Part shown: in pieces, positions 15,701 through 22,071 of the stretch
Layout of the letters: every line of letters begins with the position of its first letter
Position numbering within the stretch: position 1 is the stretch's first letter
IMG/VR virus record: IMGVR_UViG_3300033233_000144
Coordinates: 1-27,526 of that record
DNA from: a virus
Reading direction: 5' to 3' (one strand)
Length of the DNA: 27,526 nucleotides
The notes under the pieces: model-generated
Database searches by the model: none
What the model was told of the DNA's origin: nothing
The model's input: the letters and a program-made list of their open reading frames with translations, nothing else
Made by a program: the position numbers and the translations under genes

Positions 15701-17633
15701 CTTCTCCGTCATTAAGGACAACCTTGTCGCCAGGGCGCAGCTCGCCAACAGGAATATCTTGGCCAACAAGATCAAATCCGCGTTGCTCCATGTCCGTAGC
15801 GGATTGATGAAGCTTTAAAGATGGGCCTGTTTGCATTAACTCGCGCGCTTGAACCTGCATGTAATCCCACGCCTTAGCCTGAGACTTGTTCAGCGCCTTT
15901 CCGTCTCTCACTTTATTGATTGCAGATAGGACGTTGAGTTTGTTTACTGACTTGGCATAATCGGTGCCATTCTCTTTGTCGTAAGCGGCAACCGTTGACT
16001 GCTTAAACCAGTCCGTGTTCGTGCTGGGAAATCTTCCCGTGATCTCTTGCTCGTTCCCCGTGAGGCCATTGTTCGTTACCCTGCCAACTGCCCCAGATTT
16101 AAGGTCTGATTCCATTTGTAATATGGCAGGACTGATCTCGGCAGGGATCAGGTCAGGATTAGGGGTGTACGCTGGGATTTCTCCCATGGAAGGATCAATC
16201 TGGGCAGAGTTGTTATCTTGCGGAATCTGGTCAACCGGCTTAGACCTGATCTGAAACTTTCCGGCATCGTTCTGGAACACCTCGTAATCATCCGTCGCCA
16301 AAGTTGCTGACTTGCTCTTCAGTGCCAGCACTGCGCCTTTCTCGTTCTGGTATTCCTTGGCAAGCAGGACATTGGGTCGCTGATTTACCCCGGCCACATA
16401 ATTTCCTTCCGGGTCCACGCCCCTGACAGAATCGCTATTTGGTCGCAAAATCGTGTTCGGTGTCTGGACATCTCGTGCCGTAAACCCGTCACCATATATC
16501 ACTCCTTCCGGAGCTGGAAGAAGTACTTGAGGGGTATCAACCGGGACACCATCAACCGACTCTATATTCACCTGAGATTGCTTGAAGTCAGGGCCGGTAA
16601 AATCAGGAGAATTACTGTCTGGGAAAGGGGAATCTTTCGATACAATCGAAGAATTGACCACATCCTGCGCCGCAGCAATCGCGTCATCCACGTTCTGTGC
16701 ATCTACAATCTTTCTCTGGGAAATAGCGTCAAGGATGGGTTTCTTGAACGAATCCCGGAGCGGCTGATCTTTGACAAACTGTGTTGCCTGATCGTGGTTT
16801 ATTTCCCCGGTGTCAAGCCCAGTGTTTACTACGTCAGTAATAGTTTTCGCCGCGCTACGTTGCCCGAAGTACTGGTGGCCGCCAAACAACACGCCCATTG
16901 CGGCAGCATGACCTAGGCTCTCTGGAGAAAACGGGTCGATGCTGTCCGACTCCTTATCGTAACCTCCTGCGCGAAGTATTTCCTTTTCGGCAATCTGCCC
17001 GCCTACCCCAATTCCGGCATTGGCCGCCACGCCTCGCCCTATTGAGCCAAGCAGCGTATCCCCAGCCATAGGTGCCTTCATCAGTGCCGCAGTTTCCAAA
17101 CCCCCCTTGAGCGCTTCGACAGTGGCAGTGTTTGTATCATGACCGGCCCTAACTCCTGAGATACCGGATTGCATTTCTGAGTCTGCTATCATCGCGGGAG
17201 TCATAGTCTCTGGAGCAACAACCCACGGGGCAATCTCTTCCACCGCCCGGCCAAATCTACCGATCTTGCCAACCTTGTCACTGGCGGCTTGCTGGTCCTT
17301 GTAGTCTGCCGCCTGCTCGATAAACGAACTAACTTGGTCTGCTAGAGCATGATCCCCGCGCACCGCATCAATGACAGAGGCAAACGGCAAGGCCAACATC
17401 CCGCTAGACCCGGCAAGACTTGCCGCTACGCTCTTAAGAGGCTTTTCAACATACTCGGTGACATTCTCGCCCGCAGTCATTGGCTTATCGCGCCAACCGT
17501 CATTCTTGGTGCTGAACGGGTCGTAATCTACCGGGACAAATTTAGCGGAAGACGGCGAAGAATTATTATCCGAGGCAACAGGGATATTATTATCCGAGGC
17601 AAACGGGTCGTGATCTACCGGAACAAATGGCAT
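6786..17633 (-). CDS. Giant phage polyvalent protein (3615 aa), probable ejected virion protein
   Basis: A very large multidomain protein encoded where P22/N4-like phages encode ejected internal proteins. Visible regions: an N-terminal FVPVD(H/Y)DPF motif twice (3-11, 33-41); Gly/Ala-rich hydrophobic stretches (about 65-260); a linker region containing a nested frame (about 775-835); a basic module with KRGGLTFAKKHE (about 848-900); the polyvalent motif KPVPAEVLADYPDL (about 1200); a DUF5710-like segment (RIYLSVPYEDRA ... ARFDGDRSQWYV, about 1520-1560); a phosphoribosyltransferase-like PRPP loop IVVVDDNFTSGDTF (about 1965); zincin-like HEGLH with a downstream EREEALAYF (about 2130-2190); a GHSQYQDLKNPIVRIRFNE ... 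RILRIEEMQG module (about 2480-2560); and a long helical C-terminus (about 2756-3615) with a hydrophobic stretch near 3330-3350, resembling polyvalent-protein-associated domains. Expected role: enter the cell with the DNA and counter or reprogram the host. No RNA polymerase motif was recognised. A GGGGGAT ribosome site precedes the ATG. Confidence 0.88.
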   Translation of the reverse strand: MPFVPVDHDPFASDNNIPVASDNNSSPSSAKFVPVDYDPFSTKNDGWRDKPMTAGENVTEYVEKPLKSVAASLAGSSGMLALPFASVIDAVRGDHALADQVSSFIEQAADYKDQQAASDKVGKIGRFGRAVEEIAPWVVAPETMTPAMIADSEMQSGISGVRAGHDTNTATVEALKGGLETAALMKAPMAGDTLLGSIGRGVAANAGIGVGGQIAEKEILRAGGYDKESDSIDPFSPESLGHAAAMGVLFGGHQYFGQRSAAKTITDVVNTGLDTGEINHDQATQFVKDQPLRDSFKKPILDAISQRKIVDAQNVDDAIAAAQDVVNSSIVSKDSPFPDSNSPDFTGPDFKQSQVNIESVDGVPVDTPQVLLPAPEGVIYGDGFTARDVQTPNTILRPNSDSVRGVDPEGNYVAGVNQRPNVLLAKEYQNEKGAVLALKSKSATLATDDYEVFQNDAGKFQIRSKPVDQIPQDNNSAQIDPSMGEIPAYTPNPDLIPAEISPAILQMESDLKSGAVGRVTNNGLTGNEQEITGRFPSTNTDWFKQSTVAAYDKENGTDYAKSVNKLNVLSAINKVRDGKALNKSQAKAWDYMQVQARELMQTGPSLKLHQSATDMEQRGFDLVGQDIPVGELRPGDKVVLNDGEEYHHSGYDRQGNAVLDGKETKILSPFDMLPVDGIKRGNGVIQREDVKYDPAHVPIGMDNPDLALEHFEKAIPKEDQADMADVFSVIRKNGLHRTVSFPQQLFNLVGAMYEGRTGKKLAILGGNADNINKEATNELNTRRVSESGTGIEGNGGVRSTPGADQWVARPVDEAGAGPAGTEQAAVAPSPTEPVSTTAPATSAKITIEPQGEKSIIVKGDTAEIRAKLEAAGIKVKGLPNPKRGGLTFAKKHEAEIGKALELGEKVMSREQIAQRYAEIMKERAGHDGIPSDMHYRLADAILSKDAYALEHLSNGLNKGAKQAFTDATGVTLPKQQGATWKAIREWAGVSDSQDDVNKKNAAAWREEKRIISKHGDKNAAEAKAMVGRKFAEGLTVVKKVGKELWWVNPETNQGYNLSAKGMAKTQDFVKAYIEYLGAKSALENSVSKPAANETQADLSSKSETQKEPWQMTAKEWNSAVESTRPEVAQSRPTKNDKSTAVSNGIKGEVLRYGVAENAAERLRAAQRGEIDLTPEETDKLLERVNARVTHKDVIEKALAEGKPVPAEVLADYPDLAQKETPHVQTDKVNTPVVGAEKPAVTPADKGGNKASESGGLTEKEKALDAFRLAEAEKDLAKAEGVPESAIRTKERARLINIQDANAIVKAAKSKIGSEERAGSLWNDFTHGVDQLFEQQAKDRLEKATNAPLGLSTQDDMVGEKQEAVALPPGRFGREKLTITKRGRKWFEATRDGKNYPVKVEINETSDGWEIGQTYSVSANVETNSSKYGTNTTIYPLSDAQEQESRRQSAIPEIKKWLAFVEEKAPDYVYQNGVDKLKSLGISEHPELQDRLDAAVDSVRAAKKKAEAVKDEAKKAEASIPRIYLSVPYEDRAIAKLNGARFDGDRSQWYVTGSVPDGLKKYGPDGPGGSGVLPDEQFHLGGGQGYGWREMHPGETMRNPRDDGPKYVTIISASKKYFRHDGMSFGVGDEQGYVFSAIAREATEEESAQLREDEAASTEKKRAKTALQGISAEIKKDGERPDGLNVPDGTNYADTQNIYGGGEWFTIGDEYIWYVKNNGMDGDNWSSNNVRTGGAGGIGWRVPFNGNLAEEIKKESVIAYPDKTKGTDKGAPLYAKTTTPSGTTTDQVATELRTFLKRGYDKLTTSGKLRIVQSVDELRGDGALKSAASRVLPPGLYPESLGSVIKTTTLAKLKSHPDYEAAKRGGDIAAAQRLVRDTVTDRLLADIKAKIAQGEKVYFVPVVHKEGPHLNMIPIAYAQLLAERTGGEYWLDTTKESGAHNTGASQKARFSNEQMFAGKTPNDGQIVVVDDNFTSGDTFNALVDKLSGDGNTPVAAVALSASRYQNWLSAPEGKIQAMLDKAGISEVEFEHEFGYPTTYLTGSEVQAYILTGGKGLAGLKSLFPHKVGGRGGNQNGISQDSERRLDNSQEVKPLYSKDGSIAGTYDPRIRQITLVADNIKAGDAEYVMLHEGLHSLMREDAIFTKQHDAILDQFEKLKATDYRVQDAFRRVPSDTAPEMEREEALAYFIENKANHDTSLFKKTIANIRMFLMRMGVSMKNLTTDDLVALVTQGVRRMGDKATAKENLTVGESSPSLYSKEQIIEAAKTIYSKLEQATRLHFMGMKAQGVMNFLAKQGVKKTEMDAVGLPEFLAAKKPTDKVTQAELVDFVKANTVELKDVVLGDTKLEWKAIPDGGGGFRVYIGDEQVDSVYGVDTAEEAISQVKNSPNLQSLLDDYAINDETGTHFSTYQEPGSVEGSYREMFVTAPGAIKPPPLTEADISKAQEWFAIPKTTWEGLSKEERESYALEMQGENRAGWQDGHSQYQDLKNPIVRIRFNEVNADGKRILRIEEMQGPNPANQEKMPAYLKDNIYQLGVKRILAYAKENGFDGVALATKPGRSAGETQADRYSLEKQISKVEYSKEYENEWDKAATAVNKAVKDGLSDTDTNKLRDVRDSLKHLSGSKGKATGRYNVSAFDNGKNKIFAEENVAIGRVEEVIGKELAQKIEDSNRESGTLSGLDLRAGGEGLKKLYDTQLPAMLEAYGKGKMGTADVVLEKGGMRPHPDGMMVETGEERASMPYLPIGQNTPASYPLFSRSREDLLSEMKKYASSKPEAPKTDDEITRLKDRVINSASSSVAAKGLSAAYDGLKAFSYPASRTDDAAVAASVLLEQMGKNFHQTAEFKGKLNEVSKEYSDATTRAGKMLDLMQTSTGVLADKTFNAMPKEEGYDFISRIQNGKEQKTPELQAIADTISGMFDSTWKEANEVVPDSTAYRENYFTGMWEDADAVAKHFSDQKSLEGSKAHTKAKIFDTIDDGIKAGFVPKGTPLDMAFAKLADMQKFITTHRVLQQMTEDGTAVLVHAGEDAPPGYTLIPKPYGVATKQDGKSYHYAAKEDVAQVFTNYLSKSLYENKYVGPIYTGYMGVANALNQFQLGVLSAFHAGFTGGESVISHFALGVKALARGDMEAAAKFMLQSPSALWKNPMLGDKVLRAFHGQDVIGQEIPQIVKWLEMAGARDAVDNRLRTSSTDKMLKNWSNGEKLSAIARSPSAMVEQMARPILEWLVPRQKFGVFSEMAQEWNRVNPNASHEEMRLAMQYIWNRVDSRLGQVVYERLLAHNVAKNVVQALVRAPGWTGGTIVEVGGGLHDFAKVFQAIKNGEKPVMTDKMAYTISLLTVTGLVNGLMTLALTGQQPAGMDFLAFRTGKTDERGNPERFLLPTYAKDIYAYFNKPGTTLLNKTHPLISLMGDIAKNRDYYGTQIRDKQDNSFAQAADVGKYAAKAFVPFWMRGTQKAYSRGDSLPSMLGPLIGIMPATSEFTKTPAQKMMSDINNEKPHGTVTKADFDRRQLKYELELRMRNKDNSAWQEARNYAKIGKLTSKDLLSMQRAIKTQAAQQQFKRLGIQDELRVFSVATDAERRLFRPVLVQHRDKLNDLPPEQATELRGQLQEALRPR
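15155..15304 (-). CDS. Nested 49-aa gene inside the giant gene (other frame, same strand)
   Basis: Within the giant gene, on the same strand but in another frame, AAGGAGG lies six bases before an ATG at 15304. The frame runs 49 codons to TAG at 15155. The peptide begins MNSIQEGFRKAEQALKEMEA, continues SGVPPEQINGLRDLLMK and ends in a Pro-rich PEPSKPQ tail, so it reads like a helix-turn-helix hairpin. In the giant frame the same bases give a Gly/Ser/Ala/Pro-rich low-complexity linker, as expected where a second frame constrains the first. It may be a true overlapping gene, or the relic of a gene absorbed when two parts of the giant gene fused. No function is assigned. Confidence 0.45.
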   Translation of the reverse strand: MNSIQEGFRKAEQALKEMEASGVPPEQINGLRDLLMKPVPDLPEPSKPQ

Positions 17634-17646
17634 TAAATATCCCCCA

Positions 17647-18636
17647 TCAAGGTTGGTACATCAAGTATTTTCCTGCACGATTCGGGTCTGGGACATACCA
17701 GTTCCCATCTTTTCCCTGTTTTGCGTTTCCTGGGGCAGGCGACGCGCTCCCTGTATTGGCTCCAGACTGGAAGGGGGCGAAATGCCCGGTACCGTCCTTC
17801 ACGTCCTTCGACCCTAATCCCAGAAGCCCACTCCGTGCGGGTGTTGGGGCTGTGTCTATCTTGTAAGTTTGAAGTGGTTGCTTATGTGCTGCAAGCTCCT
17901 GATTTAGAAGGGCAAGAGTGTCCGCCCCCTTTGCCGTGTTGCCAGAGTTATAAGCGTCAGCAATATCATTTGCCATGTTGGTCCATTTTGTCTGGAGCGC
18001 GGTGCTTACCGTGGGCACATTAGCGCCACCCGCCGTATGCCCGTTCGCCGCAGCCGACCTTGCGTCTTCTGGCGACATTCCCATATCAAGAAATTGTTGG
18101 TATCGCGCAGACGGGTCTAGACTTCCCCTACTTCCCCTGTAGCCTTGGGAGAAAGCATAAGCCTTTGCGTTGGACTCATTGGCATCTGCCTTCAATTTAG
18201 CAAGCTGTGCTTGGGCTACTGCTGCCTGATCCGCAGAAAGGTTATGGATATTATCCCCTGAAGGAATATCATCGCCAGGGAAGAAGAATTTTCCCGTCGA
18301 GGTATCTTGAGCCACAGGCCTGTTGGCATACTGCGCCCGTTCCCCAGCGCCAGCTTCCCACACCTTTGCATTAGTCACAGGGGCTCCATTTGCCGCGTCA
18401 GCCCTGGAAACACCAACACCAGAGTCATTAACACCAACATCCTGTCGGTTATATTGCGTGGTATCCCGCTCTGTCTGAAACTGGTTGTTAAGCCTGGCTA
18501 TATTCTCATTCTGCTTCGCCTTCCACTGTTCAAGTTGCGCCATGGCGTCAAATTTATTTGCATTATCAATCGTTTCGGAAACACTATGCGCTGCGCCCTC
18601 TACACCACCAGCAACCATCTGACCCAAGAGTCCCAT
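17647..18636 (-). CDS. Putative internal virion/ejection protein (329 aa)
   Basis: This is a hydrophilic, Ala/Asn/Gln/Gly-rich protein starting with a short glycine-rich hydrophobic segment (MGLLGQMVAGGVEGA). It is followed by a coiled-coil-like helix (FDAMAQLEQWKAKQNENIARLNNQF) and low-complexity regions, ending in NWYVPDPNRAGKYLMYQP. Its start overlaps the previous stop (TAATG), and the giant gene begins 14 bases after its stop. The composition and the place directly before the giant protein fit a DNA-ejection or core protein. There are no enzyme motifs, and the exact homologue among ejection proteins cannot be named. Confidence 0.6.
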   Translation of the reverse strand: MGLLGQMVAGGVEGAAHSVSETIDNANKFDAMAQLEQWKAKQNENIARLNNQFQTERDTTQYNRQDVGVNDSGVGVSRADAANGAPVTNAKVWEAGAGERAQYANRPVAQDTSTGKFFFPGDDIPSGDNIHNLSADQAAVAQAQLAKLKADANESNAKAYAFSQGYRGSRGSLDPSARYQQFLDMGMSPEDARSAAANGHTAGGANVPTVSTALQTKWTNMANDIADAYNSGNTAKGADTLALLNQELAAHKQPLQTYKIDTAPTPARSGLLGLGSKDVKDGTGHFAPFQSGANTGSASPAPGNAKQGKDGNWYVPDPNRAGKYLMYQP

Positions 18637-19247
18637 TACTGTCCCCCTTTATAGTTCTGCGCGGTTTTCTGGATGCGCTGCATTGCCGTGGTAATTTCCT
18701 GTCTCTGTGCAGGGGGGAGTTTAGCCATGCTCTGTTGCATTTGCTGCATGAGCTTCGCTGGGTCTATCCTGCCCGCCGCAACCTCCCCTTTGATGTAGTC
18801 TTGCACCGCAATGGAGAAAGCCATTTCGAGATGAGCTTGATCTAAAGTGAAAATACGGGCCGCTTTTGCCTTGGAAACCAAGTCATTGAAAAACTCTTCG
18901 GCCCCAAGCAGTTTCACCGCGTCGGCCACATCCGTACCGGATGCCCGTTGAGCCGCATCAAGTTTCTGCAAAACAAGCAGGAGCGCGTTGACTAATGCCG
19001 TCACCGGATCGCCTGTTTTTAGAACAGTCATAAACTCGCCCTGTGTTTGGTCAGAGTTTAGAAGCTCTAACCCCTTTGCCTTGTATATTGCCTCATCTGT
19101 CTTCATAGTATTCTGACTTGGAGAAACCTGCCTAAACGCCGCGGATTGTTGTGCCGGTGGACCTGTCGGCGGAACTGGGGCCATATTCTGACCGATAAGC
19201 CCAGGAGAAGAAGCAGGGGTTAGTTGCGCATTCGGAGTAGGTATCAT
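18636..19247 (-). CDS. Putative internal virion protein (203 aa)
   Basis: This is a soluble, mainly helical protein with a Pro/Gln/Ala-rich N-terminus (PNAQLTPASSPGLIGQNM and PPTGPPAQQS) and a C-terminus of amphipathic helices rich in Met and Gln (DPAKLMQQMQQSMAKLPPAQ). The middle has LVSKAKAARIFTLDQAHLEM. It overlaps its upstream neighbour by ATGA and its downstream neighbour by TAATG, so it belongs to a tightly coupled set of three. Position in the ejection block suggests an internal head or core protein. No family is certain. Confidence 0.58.
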   Translation of the reverse strand: MIPTPNAQLTPASSPGLIGQNMAPVPPTGPPAQQSAAFRQVSPSQNTMKTDEAIYKAKGLELLNSDQTQGEFMTVLKTGDPVTALVNALLLVLQKLDAAQRASGTDVADAVKLLGAEEFFNDLVSKAKAARIFTLDQAHLEMAFSIAVQDYIKGEVAAGRIDPAKLMQQMQQSMAKLPPAQRQEITTAMQRIQKTAQNYKGGQ

Positions 19248-19918
19248 GCTTTCACCTGTGGGATTGCGAGGTTCTGCGTAAGGTCGCCGCTAAATGTTTT
19301 ATAGGTGGACCCGGCCAACTCTGGACTGGCGGCTACGTTTGCAAGGCTCGTTGAATCCATCCTCGTCCCTATCGTCCCTGGAGTCGGTGTAGATGCAGAG
19401 GGGGTAGCAACGCGCATGTTGGCCTCAAAATCTCTTTGGGTCTGGGCTTGGTCTGCCGTAGCATATCCTTTTGCTACCCCAAACATTCCGTCTGTCACCG
19501 CTTTAACGCCCATACCCTGAACATATGGGTTCTTTAAGAAGCTGGTGGTTGTGTCCGGAACGACCGGGATACCACCACCAAACCCCGCCATCACGTCTGT
19601 ATAATAGGCGCCTGTCGGTAAACCAGAGTCTAGAAAATTGCTTGTCGCTTGCGCTTCGGTCAATGCAGTCCCTGTTCCCATCCCTGCCTCCCCAACACCG
19701 CTAGCGACAGTTGGCACCGCCCCGAACGCACTTGAAATTCCAGCGCCAGCCGCGCCCACCAGGCCGCCGGTTATAACCCCCTTAATGATATTCCCGCCGG
19801 TCACAGCTGAGGTTACGCCGCCCACCGCCGCGCCGATAAGGGCGCTACCGGCGACGAAACCTGCCGTAGCCCCAAACGCTGCCGTTACTCCTATCGCTGC
19901 CCCTATTGTCGCGCCCAT
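19244..19918 (-). CDS. Gly/Ala-rich membrane-active internal virion protein (224 aa)
   Basis: The first 80 residues are almost entirely Gly, Ala, Val, Ile and Thr (MGATIGAAIGVTAAFGATAG, later GGVTSAVTGGNIIKGVITGG), giving several glycine-zipper membrane stretches. The remainder is soluble, with TADQAQTQRDFEANMRV and a Pro/Thr-rich end. Glycine-zipper N-termini are typical of phage ejection proteins that insert into the host envelope during DNA entry (P22 gp7/gp20-type roles by position). The start overlaps the stop of the radical SAM gene (TAATG), so the two are translated together. Confidence 0.65.
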   Translation of the reverse strand: MGATIGAAIGVTAAFGATAGFVAGSALIGAAVGGVTSAVTGGNIIKGVITGGLVGAAGAGISSAFGAVPTVASGVGEAGMGTGTALTEAQATSNFLDSGLPTGAYYTDVMAGFGGGIPVVPDTTTSFLKNPYVQGMGVKAVTDGMFGVAKGYATADQAQTQRDFEANMRVATPSASTPTPGTIGTRMDSTSLANVAASPELAGSTYKTFSGDLTQNLAIPQVKA

Positions 19919-20877
19919 TATAGCACCTCATATTCAAAGATCATTGGATAGCCACCAAGGGCTTCTACCATCTCAAAGGTTTTCTCTTTCATTGCATCTG
20001 TCTCCCCTGGAGTGTTACGCATAAACAGCATGATTCTGTCAACCCCGGCCTTATCAAGCCGGTCAACCGTCCGATATATCTGTGCGTCCTTGACACCTTT
20101 TTTTAAGATATTGTTTCGGTATTCCTCATCCCCAGACTCGACCCCGATTGCGCAAGCACTCAGACCGTGGTCAATCAGAAAACTCAGGTGATCAGGTTGC
20201 ACATCTGCCCGCAGGAAACTCAGGAACGGAACATCGTTATCTTGAAACTGATCCCGCCAGGTCCGCATGTAATAAGGCAAAGTCTCATCCGTAAAATAGA
20301 ACATATCTGGACTTTGCCGCTTCAGAATCTCCAGGTCGTCCCGGATGCTGGTCTTAACCCGGACCTTCTGCGGTAAGTTACGCACCTCGCAAAATGAACA
20401 CCGATATGGGCAGCCCCTACTGTGCGAGTAGGGGATCATCTTTTTCCCTGCCAGGAACGGCACACCTCGTCCGAACTCATGCCCAGTCAACCCGGAATAA
20501 TCCGGGAGAATATTGATATTATCGTCGAGCAACTGCCGGTCAAATACTTCCGTACTGCCAGACAAGAAGAAATCAACCAGCTTTTCACCTTCTCCCCGAC
20601 AGACATAATCAAAACCATCGATCTTGCCGCCCTTTCTGGCATAGACTCCGCCAGCAATCTTAGGTACTTTAATCCTTGCCATGATCGGAATAGACCGCTC
20701 ATAATCATGTACTGTGACAAACGAGCAGCAGACATAATCAAAGCCCCGACCGGTAAAGCCCTCTTCGAGCGGAATAATCTCTGTTTCGATCCCGGCCTCT
20801 TTGCACAATGCCGACAACACAGCCGCCCCATGGTTCCACCTGATATACAGGGGATAGTAGGTGAAGGCTATGCGCAT
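19918..20877 (-). CDS. Radical SAM protein with B12-binding-like N-terminal domain (319 aa)
   Basis: The ATG at 20877 overlaps the end of the GNAT-like gene (ATGCGCATAG), which decides this start over a longer form from 20931. Residues 1-105 read as a Rossmann-like B12-binding-type domain (GAAVLSALCKEAGIETEII, DYVCCSFVTVHDYERSI, KIAGGVYA, FDYVCRGEGEKLVDFF), but the cobalamin motif DxHxxG is absent. The radical SAM core follows: Cys156-x3-Cys160-x2-Cys163 in RGCPYRCSFCEV for the 4Fe-4S cluster, then FYFTDETL, GVESGDEEYRNNILKKG and MRNTPGET. It stops soon after this, so it is short for the B12/radical SAM family. Expected chemistry is reductive cleavage of S-adenosylmethionine; the substrate is unknown. 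Its site among ejection genes suggests a virion or host-entry target. Confidence 0.9.
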   Translation of the reverse strand: MRIAFTYYPLYIRWNHGAAVLSALCKEAGIETEIIPLEEGFTGRGFDYVCCSFVTVHDYERSIPIMARIKVPKIAGGVYARKGGKIDGFDYVCRGEGEKLVDFFLSGSTEVFDRQLLDDNINILPDYSGLTGHEFGRGVPFLAGKKMIPYSHSRGCPYRCSFCEVRNLPQKVRVKTSIRDDLEILKRQSPDMFYFTDETLPYYMRTWRDQFQDNDVPFLSFLRADVQPDHLSFLIDHGLSACAIGVESGDEEYRNNILKKGVKDAQIYRTVDRLDKAGVDRIMLFMRNTPGETDAMKEKTFEMVEALGGYPMIFEYEVL

Positions 20878-21320
20878 GGCTTGCAATACCCGAACACGGC
20901 CATATCGGTAGAAACCCCATTGTGGTAACATGCTCCCTTTAGAGTTCCTTCCCGATCAACCCCCAGAGAAGTAATAAACCGAATCGCCGCCCGGTGCTTC
21001 ACGCTCTCCAAACCAATAATCTTGATGCAATCGGTATTCGCAAACATCCAGGCAAAAGCATCTTTACAGGCAGCAATAGCCACCTTTCCCCGATATTCCG
21101 GCAATATCCCTAAATGAACATTGAAAAGATGCTCGTTATAAGGAACAAAGGCAAACACACTGCCCTCGTTTGGCATCAGGACAAAAATCCCAGGATGAGA
21201 CAGTAGGCCACAAGCCGTTTCTCCTTCTCTGCGGCACCGGAATCCATTCACCGGGATATGCACAGAATCATCGTCAAGCACCCGGCTCACCTTCAATATG
21301 TCTGACAGATCGCACCGCAT
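20868..21320 (-). CDS. GNAT-like N-acetyltransferase, possibly P22 gp14-type (150 aa)
   Basis: The fold signature is GNAT-like: strand FNVHLGILPEYRGKVAIAA then a helix (CKDAFAWMF), and the later CIKIIGLESVKHRAAIRFITSLGV with the typical neighbour-residue/helix/LG ending. The acetyl-CoA loop RGKVA departs from the usual RxxGxG/A, so catalytic activity is uncertain. In P22 the small gene 14, whose product is described as acetyltransferase-like, lies between the tail-needle gene and the first ejection gene. Here the gene follows a 246-aa protein and precedes the ejection cluster, so it may be the equivalent head-assembly factor. It is coupled to the radical SAM gene by an overlapping start. Confidence 0.7.
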   Translation of the reverse strand: MRCDLSDILKVSRVLDDDSVHIPVNGFRCRREGETACGLLSHPGIFVLMPNEGSVFAFVPYNEHLFNVHLGILPEYRGKVAIAACKDAFAWMFANTDCIKIIGLESVKHRAAIRFITSLGVDREGTLKGACYHNGVSTDMAVFGYCKPCA

Positions 21321-21326
21321 CGCTTT

Positions 21327-22067
21327 TTACCACCCAGGAGTCTTGGGCCAAGTCAACGGGTACGAATAGATATTGGCCATGGAAGTGAGTTGCGGTTTAT
21401 ACAAAGCGGAAAGATCAGATAGCGCCTTTGCTTTTGCACCTGCATTCAAAACACTATCCGGCTGAACCTGGATATTCTCGTAAGCACTTTGGTATTGCTG
21501 CATTACAGGAGCAACCGCGCTCGTAAACGACGCCCTATTGGACGAATCCAGCTTGTCCATATCAACCGCGACATCCATTTGCTTGAGGGACGTTTGCAAC
21601 TGTGCTGTTGCTGCTTGATGCTGGGCCTGTAAACCCATTTGATCGTTGGCCGCCTGGCTCGCACCAACAGCTTGAACCGAACCCGAATACCGTGTCTGGT
21701 TAAGTGATTGATCCGCATTCTGACTACTTAGACCAGCCGCTGCGCTGGTAGAAGCGTCCTGTGCGGCAATCGGGGCCGAGGCATCAATAGCCGCCTTCTC
21801 TGCCGCCCCAGCTGCAATAGAGCTATTTACAAGGCCACGCCCCGAAGCAAAGGCCGTTCCGTTCGCCACCGCGCTTTGAAGATAGGGACTGTTTTGAGCC
21901 AGCAAGCCATTCATTTGACCAGCCACAGTCTCATTGCTGGTGATGGCCCTAGGGACATTATTCGGTTGAGGAATAGCATTGATCTGTGCCAATGATGCAT
22001 CCGGGGTAGCAGTAGGCGCGGCTGTCGGGGTATATGCAGGTGTTGCTGGTGTGGTATATAGTGACAT
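21327..22067 (-). CDS. Ala/Gln-rich structural or ejection protein (246 aa)
   Basis: The N-terminus is a Pro/Thr/Ala-rich linker (TTPATPAYTPTAAPTATP). The rest is a long low-complexity helical region rich in Ala, Ser, Gln and Asn (AAAGLSSQNADQSLNQ, QAQHQAATAQLQTSLKQM), ending in a hydrophobic aromatic tail (SMANIYSYPLTWPKTPGW). There are no catalytic motifs. Elongated helical Ala/Gln-rich proteins at this place in P22-like gene orders are tail-needle or internal virion proteins, so a needle, plug or ejection role is proposed from position and composition. It starts five bases after the upstream stop. Confidence 0.55.
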   Translation of the reverse strand: MSLYTTPATPAYTPTAAPTATPDASLAQINAIPQPNNVPRAITSNETVAGQMNGLLAQNSPYLQSAVANGTAFASGRGLVNSSIAAGAAEKAAIDASAPIAAQDASTSAAAGLSSQNADQSLNQTRYSGSVQAVGASQAANDQMGLQAQHQAATAQLQTSLKQMDVAVDMDKLDSSNRASFTSAVAPVMQQYQSAYENIQVQPDSVLNAGAKAKALSDLSALYKPQLTSMANIYSYPLTWPKTPGW

Positions 22068-22071
22068 AATT

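Noticed and set aside
14436-15818. Long plus-strand open frame (460 codons) antisense to the giant gene
   Set aside because: It lies wholly inside the giant gene, has Cys/Leu/Arg-rich shadow-like composition, no recognisable domain and no ribosome site, and the opposite strand carries clear polyvalent motifs.
6786-17633. N4-type virion RNA polymerase identity for the giant protein
   Set aside because: Size and position fit, but no T7-like polymerase motifs were recognised; the visible modules are those of polyvalent proteins.
20878-20931. Longer N-terminus for the radical SAM protein
   Set aside because: The extra 18 residues overlap the GNAT-like gene and do not fit the Rossmann-like start; the ATG at 20877 begins exactly at the first predicted strand and overlaps the upstream stop.
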